Shown here: in pieces, positions 1-11,844 of the stretch | Layout of the letters: each line of letters starts with the position of its first letter | Numbering within the stretch: the first letter of the stretch is position 1 | Origin: Cinnamomum chago | Lineage: Eukaryota; Streptophyta; Magnoliopsida; Laurales; Lauraceae | Direction: 5' to 3' | Length of the DNA stretch: 64,000 nucleotides | Assembly: GCA_038049695.1 (NCBI GenBank) | Contig: CP142461.1 | Span: 38,737,501 to 38,801,500 of the forward strand | Translations under genes and position numbers: made by a program | The notes under the pieces: model-generated | Seen by the model: only the letters and a program-made list of their open reading frames with translations | Told to the model about the DNA's origin: nothing | Databases searched by the model: none

Positions 1-2010
1 GACGGGGTGCTCAAGGGCACATTATCATATCATGTGGTGCAATGCACTTCGGGTCAAGTAACCATTTCAAGTGTACATCAATGCTTTCGGGAAAACAAGA
101 CCTGTAATATAAATCTCAGGATCGATAAGGTACAATAAACAATTGGAATTTCGGTAAAGTATTGGGTTCAAAATTCGTTTAAAGTGGATAGGGACCCCGT
201 ATGTCAATCTAATAACCATTTGGTACTCTTTGAGTTTGGGGACATTACGGACTCCTTATACACTTTGAATTTTCAAAACTTCAATTGAAATCTTTGTGAT
301 ATGGTTTCTTCCTCAAATGGCCTCATACAATGCTTAACAATCCTCTAGACGTAGAGAGGTTCCCAAAGAATAGTCCCAAACCATTAAAATAGTTCATCAT
401 TGTCCCAACATAGCCCTGCCCAACGGGGCCCATCGCTCGAGCGGACTGGAGGGTTCGCTCGAGCGAGTCGCTCTCTGGAATGGTTGTCTGGGTGGGTTCG
501 CTCGAGCGAAGTTGAGGTCGCTTGAGCGAACTCATTGGGTCGAGCGAATATTTAAATGCGTTCGAATGAACAACTCTCTGGAACAAGTTCTAGGATGACC
601 GCTCGAGCGACCAAGCTACTGGAATGCTCCGAACCCTTTCCTGGATAGGTCGCTCGAGCGAAGTGTCATGGTCGCTCGAGCGAACTGTCCAGAAACTGAA
701 TCCGGACCAGTTCAGCTCCACTCTATCTCTTCCTCCTACAACTTCCTTTTAGCCCCTTTTTATACATCAAATGAGGAGTCTAATACTTCATTCAAACTAC
801 ATCAAATCCTTCACCACATCCATCCCATTCTCCTCCATCCATATCACATTCAATACAAGGAAATAAAGAAGGAAACCATTTCACATAAGAGTACATTTGT
901 GACAAAATAAGAAGAGATTAAATGCTATGAACTAACACATCTCTATGACCATAAATGCACCATTAATACTCTATCATGAACATTTACTTCGAAACAAGCA
1001 ATAAATAGGCATAAATGAAAATCATCCAAAATCAATGAAAGCTTATGAAACATCAATCATCCACTTGCCTTGGGTCTTCTAGTCAAGTAGATCAAGCTCT
1101 AACAAGCCTTTCAACTCAAAGGTCCAAGCTACAAGGAAAATCCCAAAATAAAACCCTAAAGAGTCAAAACATAGAATAGGAAGAGAGAAGCTTCAATAAC
1201 AAGGATGGAGATTCCCTTAAGCTAGGAGAACACAAATCTAGAAGAAGAGAAGGGTCACTTACTTGCAAGGTTCTCTAATGGCAATGGTGAGCTCAAAGAG
1301 AGTCTTGTGATGAATGATTTTCTCTAGCAATGGTGTCAATGGAGAGCTAGGGTGATGAGGAAGAAGGTGATGATCTCCACTACTCAAGTTGTGCAAGATT
1401 GGTGGTGCGTTTGGTGATTGCAAGCAAGAGCAAGAAGAAGAAGGCAATGAAACCCTAGGTTCTCACTCTCTTGTGCTGGAAAAAGGAAATGGAAGGGAAA
1501 GGGCTTCCTTATAAACAAGTGGGGAGTGGGCTCCACCACTAACAAATCTAATTGGGCTGAAATCATGGCTTTCGGGGCTTCTAATGAATTCGATGAACAA
1601 GAGAAAAGTGATCGTCGAAATATCTAGTTTCCAAAAAGTATATGTTTCGCGGGTTTCGGGAATATCAAGTTTTGGGTACATATTTTGTGTGCAATGACTG
1701 TTTTGCCCTCAAGGCTATGAAATCGGGTTTCGGGACGGGGACAGGATCAACATGAAAGTTGAAGGGGTTAACAATACCAACAAAACATGATTAAAATCAT
1801 GAATGCAAAAATCTCCGATAAATCCTCAAACATATGCAATGTCATGAAAAGGAACCCCCAAAGGGCCCTACTAACACAAAGCAATCAAAATTCCCCAAAC
1901 TAATTCAAAACCTATTCCAAACCCAACTTAGTCAAAATCACTAATCAAGCTTAGAACTAACACGCAACTTAATTAGCACTAAACGGGTTCACTCAGGTCG
2001 GGGTCTTACA
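1..2010 (-). mobile_element. B1: B-family LTR, minus strand, cut by the window edge
   Basis: The right end, ...GGGGTCTTACA, is the reversed start of a B-family LTR (TGTAAGACCCC). The left end of the window matches, in reverse, the sequence near 58375 of B4 (GTGCTCAAGGGCAC), so this is LTR and not element interior. Internal landmarks shared with B3 and B4 are the stretch around 1600-1680 (reversed AAACTAGATATTTCGACGAT) and a reversed TATA-like TTATAAAC at 1511. The next five bases, ATATA (2011-2015), would be the TSD, but the left partner lies outside the window. It sits inside another B LTR (B2). No open reading frame with recognisable protein content is present. The family looks like a chromovirus of the Tekay/Del type from its termini only, which is a weak basis. 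Confidence 0.75.
426..690. repeat. CGCTCGAGCG palindrome cluster in B1
   Basis: About eight units of the perfect 10-bp palindrome CGCTCGAGCG or one-base variants (for example CGCTTGAGCG) occur in some 260 bases. Several have matching flanks such as TTCGCTCGAGCGAA. The sequence between units is not conserved, so this is a cluster of short palindromes and not a simple tandem repeat. Confidence 0.85.
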
Positions 2011-4116
2011 ATATATATAATGAAAAGAGCAAGCACGCACGACAAGCACAATATACATAATATAATCACGACACGATTCCCACTTATACGGGGATTTCCG
2101 GTCGCGGAACCGGATACGCACGATGTGTAATAAATACACGACCAGTCTGCAGACAGTCCACATGTTTAAGGACCCCCAGACAGTGGATCAAACTGAAAGG
2201 GCGGTCCAAGCTCAGTGGTGTTCACTTAAATTCATGAATGCATAAAACACGCGAAACACGGTCTAAACATGTCGAGATAAAAGGGGGGAAGTCACTTATC
2301 AAAACACGATGGACACGACTAGCAAAAGGCATAATTAATATGCATAACACGCTTAGGAAGTGGTCCCCTTTTTTTTTGAAACAATTCTTCAAAACGAGCT
2401 TATACTTGAAATCCAGAACGAGTACACGATGGTACTTATTGTACCAAGGCGGAAATTCAAAATACGAAATCTGACAAGCATGTGTTAAGGCTACTAATTG
2501 ACCTTTGTGTAATTGGGACCCCAAATGTCGGAATATACAAGAATTGGTGTCCCCGAAGTTGGGTTGCATTTCGAAGTTCCATTTACACAATGTCAAGTCA
2601 AAACCCTTAACATAGTCTAGTTTTTCAACCTTCAAGAAAATACACAAATGAAACAATTCTTCTTCCTGCATCTGGAAGGTTCGCTCGAGCGGAACTTGTA
2701 AGGAATTGACACTTCGCTCGAGCGAGACAGTTCGCTCGAGCGGACAATAAGGTCACTTGGGCGGACAACTCTCTGTCTTGCTCCAGATTAGACAGTGGGC
2801 AGTTCGTTCGAGCGGACAATAAGGTCGCTCGAGCGGACAACTCTCTGTCTGCATCCGAATCAAGCAGTGGCTTGGTCGCTCGAGCGGACAAGCTTCTACC
2901 TGTGCTCACTGAGTGCAGAAAAACCCTTTCTCTTGTACAACTTCCAATACATTTCTCTCCTTCTTCTCATCCTTAAGCCACATACAATCCCTTGAGCCTT
3001 CATGCTCACCAAGAGTTCATTTTCACCATTTCAAACATCCAATCCAATGAAAACAAGATCATGAAGTTTATAAACAAGTTTATATGCACAATTTCTATAA
3101 CAACAATGAAATCTAAAATACACATGAAACCTTGAGCCTATAGAGATTACTTGCCTTGCCCAAATGCTAAAAACTCCTCTTCAAGTACTCTTACTCAAGA
3201 GCTAAGCCAACACTACAAGAATCCCATGGAAAACCATTCAAAACTCAACAAAAATGAAAACAAAGAACCCATTTTCACAAAGGGGTTTGCAAACATGGAA
3301 AACAAGATCTTTAGGGGCTAAAATGACTCCATGAAAAATATGGGTTGAAGCTCTTACCTAGAAATGGCCAAACAAGAAGAGATGAAGAAAATGTAGAGCT
3401 TGTCCCACAAGAAACTCCAAGAAATTTGTATTAATAGAAAGCTTGCAAGGAGAGGAAGAAGATGACGGCCTTAGAATTCTCTTTGGAGATCTCTAGCTAG
3501 GGCATGCAAGAGGAATGAAGTGGAAGGGAAAAAGGGATTTTTAGCCCTAGGTTAAGAAAGTTGCAGGATTTTGGGGATAGTGAATGAAAAAGATGAGGGT
3601 TAGGCTCAAAACCTTAACAATGGGGCCCAATGAACTTGAACCTTGAAATGACAAAAACATGATCTTGTGGGCCTCAAATGATTTTGACGACGAAGGATAA
3701 AACGATCCTCGAAACATCTAGTTTCTAAAAAGTATATTTTTGACATGGTTTTGAGATCTCGAAAATTGTGTCCAGATTTGTGTATAAAAGACAACTTTAC
3801 CCTTTTTGGGACAGAACTTGGGTTTTTGGGCTTCAAACATGAATGGGCTTAATATGAAAGTTGTAACACATTGTAAAACTCATTCAAATGAAATCAAAAT
3901 CACAATTACACAGAAACCGATACGATCCTCCGAAGCACACACGTGCACTCAGGCCTTCCTGAGTGTGTCTGACTAAAACTAAACGTCCTCAAAATTCCCA
4001 AAGCTATGTCCAAGACCAAAACTAATTATTTCTAACCCAACGATTTCTAAACCCACGTAGGATTAAACACACACTAATCGTATACTAATCGAAACGGTCT
4101 GGGTCGGGGTCTAACA
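2011..4116 (-). mobile_element. B2: B-family LTR, minus strand, split by B1
   Basis: The right end, CTGGGTCGGGGTCTAACA, is the reversed start of a B LTR. The left part, around 2030-2230, is the reversed equivalent of 58440-58560 in B4, diverged but alignable. The LTR is interrupted at 2010/2011 by B1, so its remainder lies left of the window. It is followed by GGAATAGTT, which matches gypsy G1 with one change, so B2 was inserted into G1. The TSD would be GGAAT (4117-4121). No protein-coding content is seen. Confidence 0.7.
2675..2890. repeat. CGCTCGAGCG palindrome cluster in B2
   Basis: About seven units of CGCTCGAGCG or near variants (CGTTCGAGCG, CACTTGGGCG) lie in 215 bases, most in the form TTCGCTCGAGCGGA. 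The position within the LTR corresponds to the cluster in B1, but the intervening sequence differs. Confidence 0.85.
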
Positions 4117-4125
4117 GGAATAGTT
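4117..4125 (-). mobile_element. G1 gypsy remnant at the left edge of A1
   Basis: GGAATAGTT matches the reversed gypsy sequence GGGATAGTT (39542-39550 of G2) with one change. The last five bases, TAGTT, are one copy of the A1 target-site duplication; the other copy is at 21740-21744, where the gypsy sequence resumes. Confidence 0.6.
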
Positions 4126-6098
4126 TGAAAGTCCGGGGATCCGAACCCTAGAGGGGGGGTGAATAGGGTGAGCTTCAATTATGACCAATTTTAACTTAAT
4201 TTTAGCTTCTTTAAATCCAACTAGTCACAAGTGGTGATTAAGTAAATAAATGCAGAAGCTTACAAAAACAATCACCACAAAGCATGCACCATCACACAAA
4301 GATTTATAGTGGTTCGGCCTCAATGCCTACATCCACAACCGGCTTGTGATCCAACACCCCACCGGATTTCCACTATTTATGCTTTTAAATAGGCTAAGCA
4401 ATAACCTTTACAATGATCTTTTTCAAGGCTTAACATCAACCTAGTACACTCTGCTTTACTTAGGCTAAGCAATAACCTTTACAATGATCTTTTTCAAGGC
4501 TTAACATCAACCTAGTACACTCTGCTTTACTTAGGCTAAGCAATAACCTCTTCAACCAAAAGGTTGGTTATCTCTCTAAGTAGTGTCTCTAATACACTTG
4601 ATGGAGATACAATTTATAGCTCGTTACAATGCCTCTTAATTAGGCGGATATGAAAGTGAAAGACTAATTCATACACACACACTATGAATGCAAAGATGAA
4701 TGCTCAATGTGTATGTATGATGTCCTCAATCATTTTTAAAATGAAAGCTCATAAATGTATGCCTAAGGCTTTTGAAAGTTTTAGCTCATAAAAACATTTA
4801 TGATTGAGGAAAGAATGCAAGTCACATGTTAAAAATAACTTGTAAAAGATATACATTTGTATCCTAAACAAGTTGTGAAATTCTAAGTACAAAACATGTG
4901 ATGCATAGGGATGTCAATCAAATTAACAATGTAGCTCAAAACATAAAAATAGATTTGATTGAAATTAGGGGACAAATCATATGTATTTATAAATTCAACT
5001 TGAATATGATATACCTATCAAAGAAAGGCAAGTTGTGAAACTTTAAAACAAAGATACATATGATTTGTGAAGTTGTTGAATCCAAAACATAAGATAGATT
5101 TGAAAGTGATTTTCTTATGATGAAAAACAACAACCAAAGATTCAACCAAGTATAGGAATCATGTTAGATATAATTTCAAAGATGTTTTCATTAACATGAT
5201 TTACTTAGATATACCAATTTAATTACTACTTGGATTGAATCAATGGTGATGCATCCAAAACAATAAATCAATTCAAAACATAAACATGTTAAGGACACAA
5301 CAAAACATAGTTTATCATGCTAGAAAACATTTACCAATAGTAAAGCAAGGCATGACAACATATGGTTAAGGAAAGTAAAGCTTAATTAGAGATTTAACTT
5401 CATTAATCCAAGCTTTAGCTTTCCTAATGACCCCCTTTATCCCTTAGTTCATTCCCCTTTGATTTGCCTCAAAACCACTCAAGGATGGCCTTAAAATTGC
5501 TAACTTTTGGGAAATGAATGAACTAGTATTTATAGCCAATAACAGCCCAACGGCTAGTCCCCGGTCGACCCCATGACCCCCGGGTCGACCTGGCCTTCAC
5601 AACGGTCATAGAACTGACCGTTTGACAGGATCCAACGAATCTTTCCTGGTCGACCCACAGTGAGCTCGGTCGACCGGGTCCTCTGTTGGGCCGGTCGACC
5701 GAGCCCACTGCGGGTCGACCTGGGCTTGGGACCAAAATCCCCTAAGCTAATAAATTTCAAAGTATTTTCAAGTGGGGACTTTAGGGCCATTAAATCAAGC
5801 TTGGGAACATGGTTTAAATCAAACTAAGAGGATTAAAACCATGAAACATAAAAAGCCTAAAATGATTTGAAGGATTTAAAACATAGGCTTGCTTGATTTC
5901 TAAAACTTCTTTTCAAATCCAAATGCATCCAAGTTTAAAAACAAAACTTGCATAAATCAATACTTTTACAAATCTTAAAAACAATGCATGTATAAATCAA
6001 GATTTCAAGTTTTTTCAAATCAATGCATATGTGTGTAAATCAAATGATACTTGAATGATAATGCATCCATCAAATTTCAATACACAAAATTCCTAACA
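4126..6098 (-). repeat. 3' LTR of A1
   Basis: This 1973-bp LTR reads TGAAAGTCCGG...CCTAACA in reverse. It is 68 bp longer than its partner at 19835-21739, mainly because of a 71-bp tandem duplication (4391-4461 and 4462-4532) within the stretch of AGGCTAAGCAATAACC repeats. The promoter-proximal region holds GGTCGACC palindromes at 5560-5720, next to a reversed TATA-like TTTATAG at about 5529. Confidence 0.92.
5560..5720. repeat. GGTCGACC palindrome cluster in the A1 3' LTR
   Basis: Six GGTCGACC units with varied flanks (CCCGGTCGACCCC, CGGGTCGACCTGG, CTCGGTCGACCGGG, GCCGGTCGACCGAG) are present. An inverted pair, AACGGTCA and TGACCGTT, lies inside the cluster. It sits directly upstream, in the element's sense, of the TATA-like box. 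Confidence 0.85.
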
Positions 6099-7698
6099 AT
6101 CTCCCCCTTTGCAATTTGATGGCAACTCACTCACCACTGAATACACACTAAGTCTTCAGCTCCCCCTAAGCTGGACAAGTCTTGAAATCTTAGGGATGCT
6201 TCTTCTCTTAGCTTGGGCTCTTGGACTTTTTCTTCATTCTTCTTGATGCTTGGAGCTTAATCATTCTTCAAGCTTTCTCTTCTTCTTTCTTTCTATATGG
6301 CCAAGTATCTTCTTTAGCTCCCAAGCTTTCGTCTTTCACCTCTCCCCCTTTGACCATGCCTCTCTCTCCCTTTGGCAAGATATGCATTCTCTCCCCCTTA
6401 GAAGATCATACAATATCTCCCCTTAGAAAGCTTGGACATTCTCTTCCCCTTTAGAGAACTTGAATGCTCTCTCCCCCTTTGACATTAAATTGCAAAGGTA
6501 CCTACACACATAAAACAAGGAAAATACCTTTTAGTAGCACCTGTTAACAAAAGAAATCGAAAATGAAATTCATAACAAGTTATCATGTATGGTAGTAGTC
6601 TCTAAGGGTTCAAAGTCAATCCAAGGGTGAATTTGATCAAAACTAATACTTTCTATGAAGGTTTACACTCCCCCTCAATCCATTCTCTCCTCTTGTCAAA
6701 CTTTTGACAAAGATATAACTATTTGTTTCAAGAAGAAGATGGTTTAACCAAATGATGGTCAACTTCAAGGAAAGGATTAGACATGTTTAACTATAAAGCT
6801 CAATATGATCAAATTACCAAAAGAAAGCAAGGTCAATGAGAAAAGCAATCATGGATACCAATTGGAAAAATAAAGAATACCAATTGAGATTCAAGGATAA
6901 TTTTATTAAAACAATCACTCTAAAATGGAGTTATACAAGAATATAACAATTAAGATAAATCCAAAATATAGCTATCCATGAAGAAACGGGGTTTATTAAT
7001 CATAGCATCAATCAATTTAACTGTGAAAAACATATGCTATGAAAGTTTTGAAATCATTTCATTCAATCAATAAATATGACATTTAAAGTGCAAGAATGAG
7101 TGAAATGAAATTCAAACATGAAGCCAACCTCAACTAATAACCAACCAATATTATGAACACATAAACATGGTGGTCATGAGATATACATATATGAGCAAGA
7201 GAGGTGGCAAACATGAAAATTATGATGTTAATGGTGTGTGACATGGAACAAATATATTACTATTAAGTTCAATCCAATGTACACAAGGTTTATCACATTC
7301 ACAAGAAATCAAATCAATCGAAAATTATACCAATTGAATTTGACAACATGATAAAGAGCAAGAATGTGACAAACACAAAATTCCATCAAGCATCATAAAT
7401 GGATATTCATCACTTTTAAGGATATAACTAATGAGCAAAGTGATGAACAAGATAAATTGCAATGCAAAGGATATAACTTTGTAATGCATGCAATTTTCAA
7501 GGTGTCAAAATCATATGAATTCAACAACTAAGATATCCATCAAACATATAGATATACGACGAATGGATTTCAAAGAGTTTCATATGATCAAGATCATTAC
7601 TATGAAGTTGAAACATGTATAAGGATGACATCACTTAGAGAATATACATGAATCAACATCATAACCATCCAAAAAGAAATGACTAGAAGGCATAGAAG
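6099..7698 (-). mobile_element. A1 interior, non-coding (3' part)
   Basis: This stretch matches 9436-11080 of A2 base for base over long stretches: the CTCCCCCTTTG polypurine-like motifs, the TTAACAGGTGC region near 6541, and the run of AT-rich sequence with scattered TATAACTA words. No open reading frame longer than about 80 codons occurs, and none resembles a known protein. It ends at the A2 insertion point, AGAAG (7694-7698). Confidence 0.85.
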
Positions 7699-9435
7699 TG
7701 AAAGTCCACGAGGATCCTAACCCTAGAGGGGGGGGGAGTGAATAGGGTGAGCTACAATTGTGACCAATTTACACCAATTTTAGCTTCTTAATATAAACTA
7801 GTCAAATGTGATGATTAAACAATCAATATGCGGAAGCTAATACAAAATCAATCACCACATAGCATGCACCACAACACCAATATTTATAGTGGTTCGGCCA
7901 ACGTGCCTACATCCACTACCGGCTTGTGTCTCCAACACCCCACCGGATTCCACTAATTATGCTTTTTACTAGGCTAAGCAATAACCCTTACAAAGTTGTT
8001 TTTCTAGGCTAAACAACAACCTCTCAATGTGCTTTTATAGGCTTAGCAATAACCTTACAATATGCTTTTCTTAGGCTAAGCAATAACCTTACAAGTTGCT
8101 TTTCAAAGGCTAAGCAATAACCTTTACAAATGAGGATTTCTCTAAGAAGGTGTCTTTACAAAAGATCACTCTAAGAGATTACAATTTAAGCACAATGGAA
8201 TTTGCCTCTTAAATAGGCTAATAGGAAAATGAAATTCCAATTACAAACATACACTAAAATAAACTAAAGTGTGTGCACAAAGTGTATGTAAGAGTTTCTT
8301 CAATCAATTTTAACAATGAAGCTTTTAAATGAATGCATGATGCATTTTAAAATCAAGGTTTATAAAATGATGATTGAAGAGAAAACTAATCACATAAAAG
8401 ATTCAAACAACTTTGAAGAATTAAGATAAACAAGTTGAGTGAAAGTTAAAGTCTAAGAACATATGTGATTAGGATAAGAGTGTGTGCAAACTAATCTAAT
8501 TTACCAAGAAAGATATTGAGTTTGCAAAACAACTCTTTAAGGGCTTGAAATCATGCATAAATGAAAATACAAAGGATTTGAACATGCATGAATTTCATTT
8601 GAATGGAAATCAAAATAACTTAGAAGATGTACCTTTTAAAAACTCATGAGATTGATTTCCAAATAGCCCTCTAGCCTTTCCAACTTCTTCCCCTTTCTTT
8701 GGCTCCAAAATGCTCTCAAAAGTTCAAGTCTCAAGCCTTGAAGAAGGTTGGAAATGAATGGACTTTATAGCCAAAAAGCTACCAACGGCTAGTTCTCGGT
8801 CGACCGGCAAAGAGGTCTCGGTCGACCGAGAAGGCACAACGGTCAGATTTCTGACCGTTGGGGCTTCAGTTCAAAAAACAGTCCATTTGCCCTGCAGTGG
8901 TCTCGGTCGACCGAGACCCAGGTCTCGGTCGACCGGCGACACTGCCGGGACACCCCCAAAAATTCCAACTATTGCATTTTGAAGATTTTCTTTGTGGAAT
9001 TTTGTGGGTCACTAAACCAAGCTTAAAAACATGTTTTAAAACATTTAAAAACATGAAACACACAAAGCCTAAAATGATTCAAAGGTTTAAAACCAAAGGC
9101 TAGCTTGATTTGATAAAACTCTTTTCAAATGAAAATGCATACAAAAATGATTCTTTTTGTGAAGAATGTATGCAAGGCTCAAACCTACAAACTCAAGATG
9201 ATTTTCCAAATATAATGCACAAGGATATAGGTTTTCAAAAGAGTTTGGGTTTCAAAACTAATGCATCCAAGTTTAAAACCAAAACATGCATATAACAAAT
9301 ACTTTTCCAAATCTTAAAAGCTATGCATGTATAAAACTAGATTTCAATGTTTCTAAAAACAATGCATGTGTGAAATATCAAATGATGCTAAAGTGCAAAT
9401 GCATCCATCAAATTGCAAATACAAAATACCTAACA
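7699..9435 (-). repeat. 3' LTR of A2
   Basis: The LTR reads TGAAAGTCCACGAGG...CCTAACA in reverse. It contains five or so AGGCTAAGCAATAACC units (7971-8130), the conserved block TAGTGGTTCGGCC near 7888, and four GGTCGACC palindromes (8796-8935) next to the reversed TATA box (CTTTATAG, 8762). Confidence 0.93.
8796..8935. repeat. GGTCGACC palindrome cluster in the A2 3' LTR
   Basis: Four units are present, all of the CTCGGTCGACCGAG or CTCGGTCGACCGGC type. An inverted pair, AACGGTCAGA and TCTGACCGTT, lies in the middle. The partner LTR (14622-14742) has three units because one 22-bp segment, palindrome included, is missing. Confidence 0.88.
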
Positions 9436-11844
9436 ATCTCCCCCTTTGCAATTTGATGGCAACTTACTCATCATTGAAATTACACACTCTGTCTTCAGCT
9501 CCCCCTAAGCTGGACAAGTCTTGAAATCTTCTTGGATGCTCCTTCTCTTAGCTTGGGCTCTTGGGCTCTTTTCTTCAATCTTCTTGATGCTTGGTGCTTG
9601 ATCATTCTTCAAGCTTTCTTATCATCTTCCTCTCTATGGCCAAGCATCTTCTTTAGCTCCAAGCTTTCTTTCTTCTATTTGCTCTCCCCCTTTGACCATG
9701 CTTCTTTCTCCTCTTGAGAACTTGAAAGCTTTCTCCCCCTTTGATGGATAGGAGATCTTCGAGTACTTGAACTCTCGAACTCTCTCCCCCTTTGATGAGT
9801 AGGAGATCTTTGAGTACTTAAACTCTCTCCCCCTTTGACATTAAATTGCAAAGGAACCTACACACATGAAATAAGGAAAATACCTTTAGTAGCACCTGTT
9901 AACAAATGAAATCGAAAATGAAATACATAACAGGCTATCATGTATGGAAGTTAACTCTAAGGGCTCATTAGCATTCCAAGGGTGAATTTGATCAAAACTA
10001 ATTCTTCCTATGAAGGTTTACACTCCCCCTCAATCCATTCTCTTCTTTTGTCAAGCTTTTGACAAGATATAACTATTAGATTCAAGAAGTAGATGGTTTA
10101 ACCAAGTGAGGGTTAACTTCAAGGAAAGGATTAGATTCATTTAACTATAAAGCTCATATGATCAAATTACCAAAAGAGAGCAAGGTCTAATGGGAAAAGC
10201 AATCATGGATATCAATTGAAATAAACATATCAATTGAGATTAAAGGATGTGACTATAAACTCAATCACTCTAAAATGGATTTAAAAGTATAACTATTAAG
10301 AGAAATCCAAATTAGAGCTATCCATGATATGGGGTTTACTCAAACATAGCATCAATCAATATTACTTATGAAAATCATATGCTATGAAAGTTTTGAAAAT
10401 CATTTCATTCAAACAATAAATATGACTATTAATGTGCAAGAATGAGTGAAATGAAATTCAAACATGAAGCCAACCTCAACTATAACCAACCAATATTATG
10501 AACACATAAACATGGTGGTCATGAGATATACCTATAAGAGCAAGTGAGGAGGCAATCATGAGCATTATGATGCTAATGGTGTGTGACATGGAATGATCAT
10601 ATTACTTATCAAGTTTAGTCCAATGCACACAAGGTCTATCACATACACAAGATAAGATATCAATTGGATATGAAATCAATGGAAAGTTATACCAAATGAA
10701 ACCAATTGAATGTGATAACATGAGTAAAAGCAAGGATGTGATAAACTACCATCAAGCATCATAAATGCATATTCATCACTTTTAATGATATAACTATTGA
10801 GCATAGTGATGAACAATGGTAAATTGCAATGCAAAAGAATATGACTTGGTAAAGCATGCAATTTCCAAAGTGTCTAGATCATATGAATTCAACGCTAAGA
10901 TATCCATCAAACAAGAGATATAACTATGAAATACAAGGAATGGATTTCAAAGAGGTTCATATGATCAAGAACACTATTATGAAGTTGAAACATATATAGA
11001 GATGACAACATTAAGAAGGTATACATGAATCAACATCATAACCATCCATTAAAAGAAATGACTAGAAGACATAGAGGATGGATTTGGGTTCTAGTATGGT
11101 TTCTACAAGTATGACTAAGATCACTACCATACAAAGAACCAATTGTCATTTGCATATAAAAAGAATAACTAAAAAAGCATAGATGCAAACAACATTCATT
11201 TCCATTTCTAAGATAATGAAACCAAAAGAAAAGGAAATGAGAATCATGGAACATGCTTTGATGAATATAACTAGTGATGTTATAGAGCATTTCCAATCAA
11301 ACAATCTTCAAATCATTTTGAAAAACAAAATCCAACAATGAGCATAAAAAGAATGATTTTGAAGATCAATTTTCAACATTGTATTTTAAAAGATATAACT
11401 TAAAAGAAACACATACAAGTTGAATATTCAAGACAATGTTCTCCATATAAAAGTATAACTTAGAAATCCATGGAAAACTTAAGTTGATTCAAATCATTTG
11501 TTCAAAATATTACTATGACATCTACACAAATGATTTTGCAACAACAATTGATCATGAATAAATTAGCTATGAAAGCTTTTAAAAACACAATCAATTAATC
11601 AAGTAGAAATGCAATGCAAAACTTATGTGTGCAAAAAGCAAATCAAACATGATGAAATTATAATCAAAAGATTTTGAAAACCATGACATGTAACTTAGAA
11701 TGGTGCATGAAAACAAAATCAAATGATCATAAATAAACATTGCATTTTAAATAGATGTAACTATATAGAAGCAAAATGCAAATGCAACATGACCAACAAA
11801 AGGTTTAACTATAAAGAATAGGTTGGTCAAAGAGGTCCAAGGCC
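9436..11844 (-). mobile_element. A2 interior, non-coding 2.4 kb between gag and 3' LTR
   Basis: No protein match can be seen in any frame. The sequence parallels 50621-53036 of A4 in reverse over its full length, so it is a real, conserved part of the family and not a random insert. At the left end are several reversed polypurine-like motifs (CTCTCCCCCTTTGA). Farther right, words of the form GATATAACTA recur every 50-200 bases. In related autonomous Copia elements the pol genes would lie here. Confidence 0.85.

Noticed and set aside
8758..8982. Open frames over the A palindromes, rich in SVDRE and GRPRS (also 14586-14909, 22911-23135, 47533-47915, 53361-53743, 5523-5790)
   Set aside because: They are by-products of the GC-rich GGTCGACC units, occur in several frames on both strands, and lie across the promoter of the LTR. 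No shared protein is kept.
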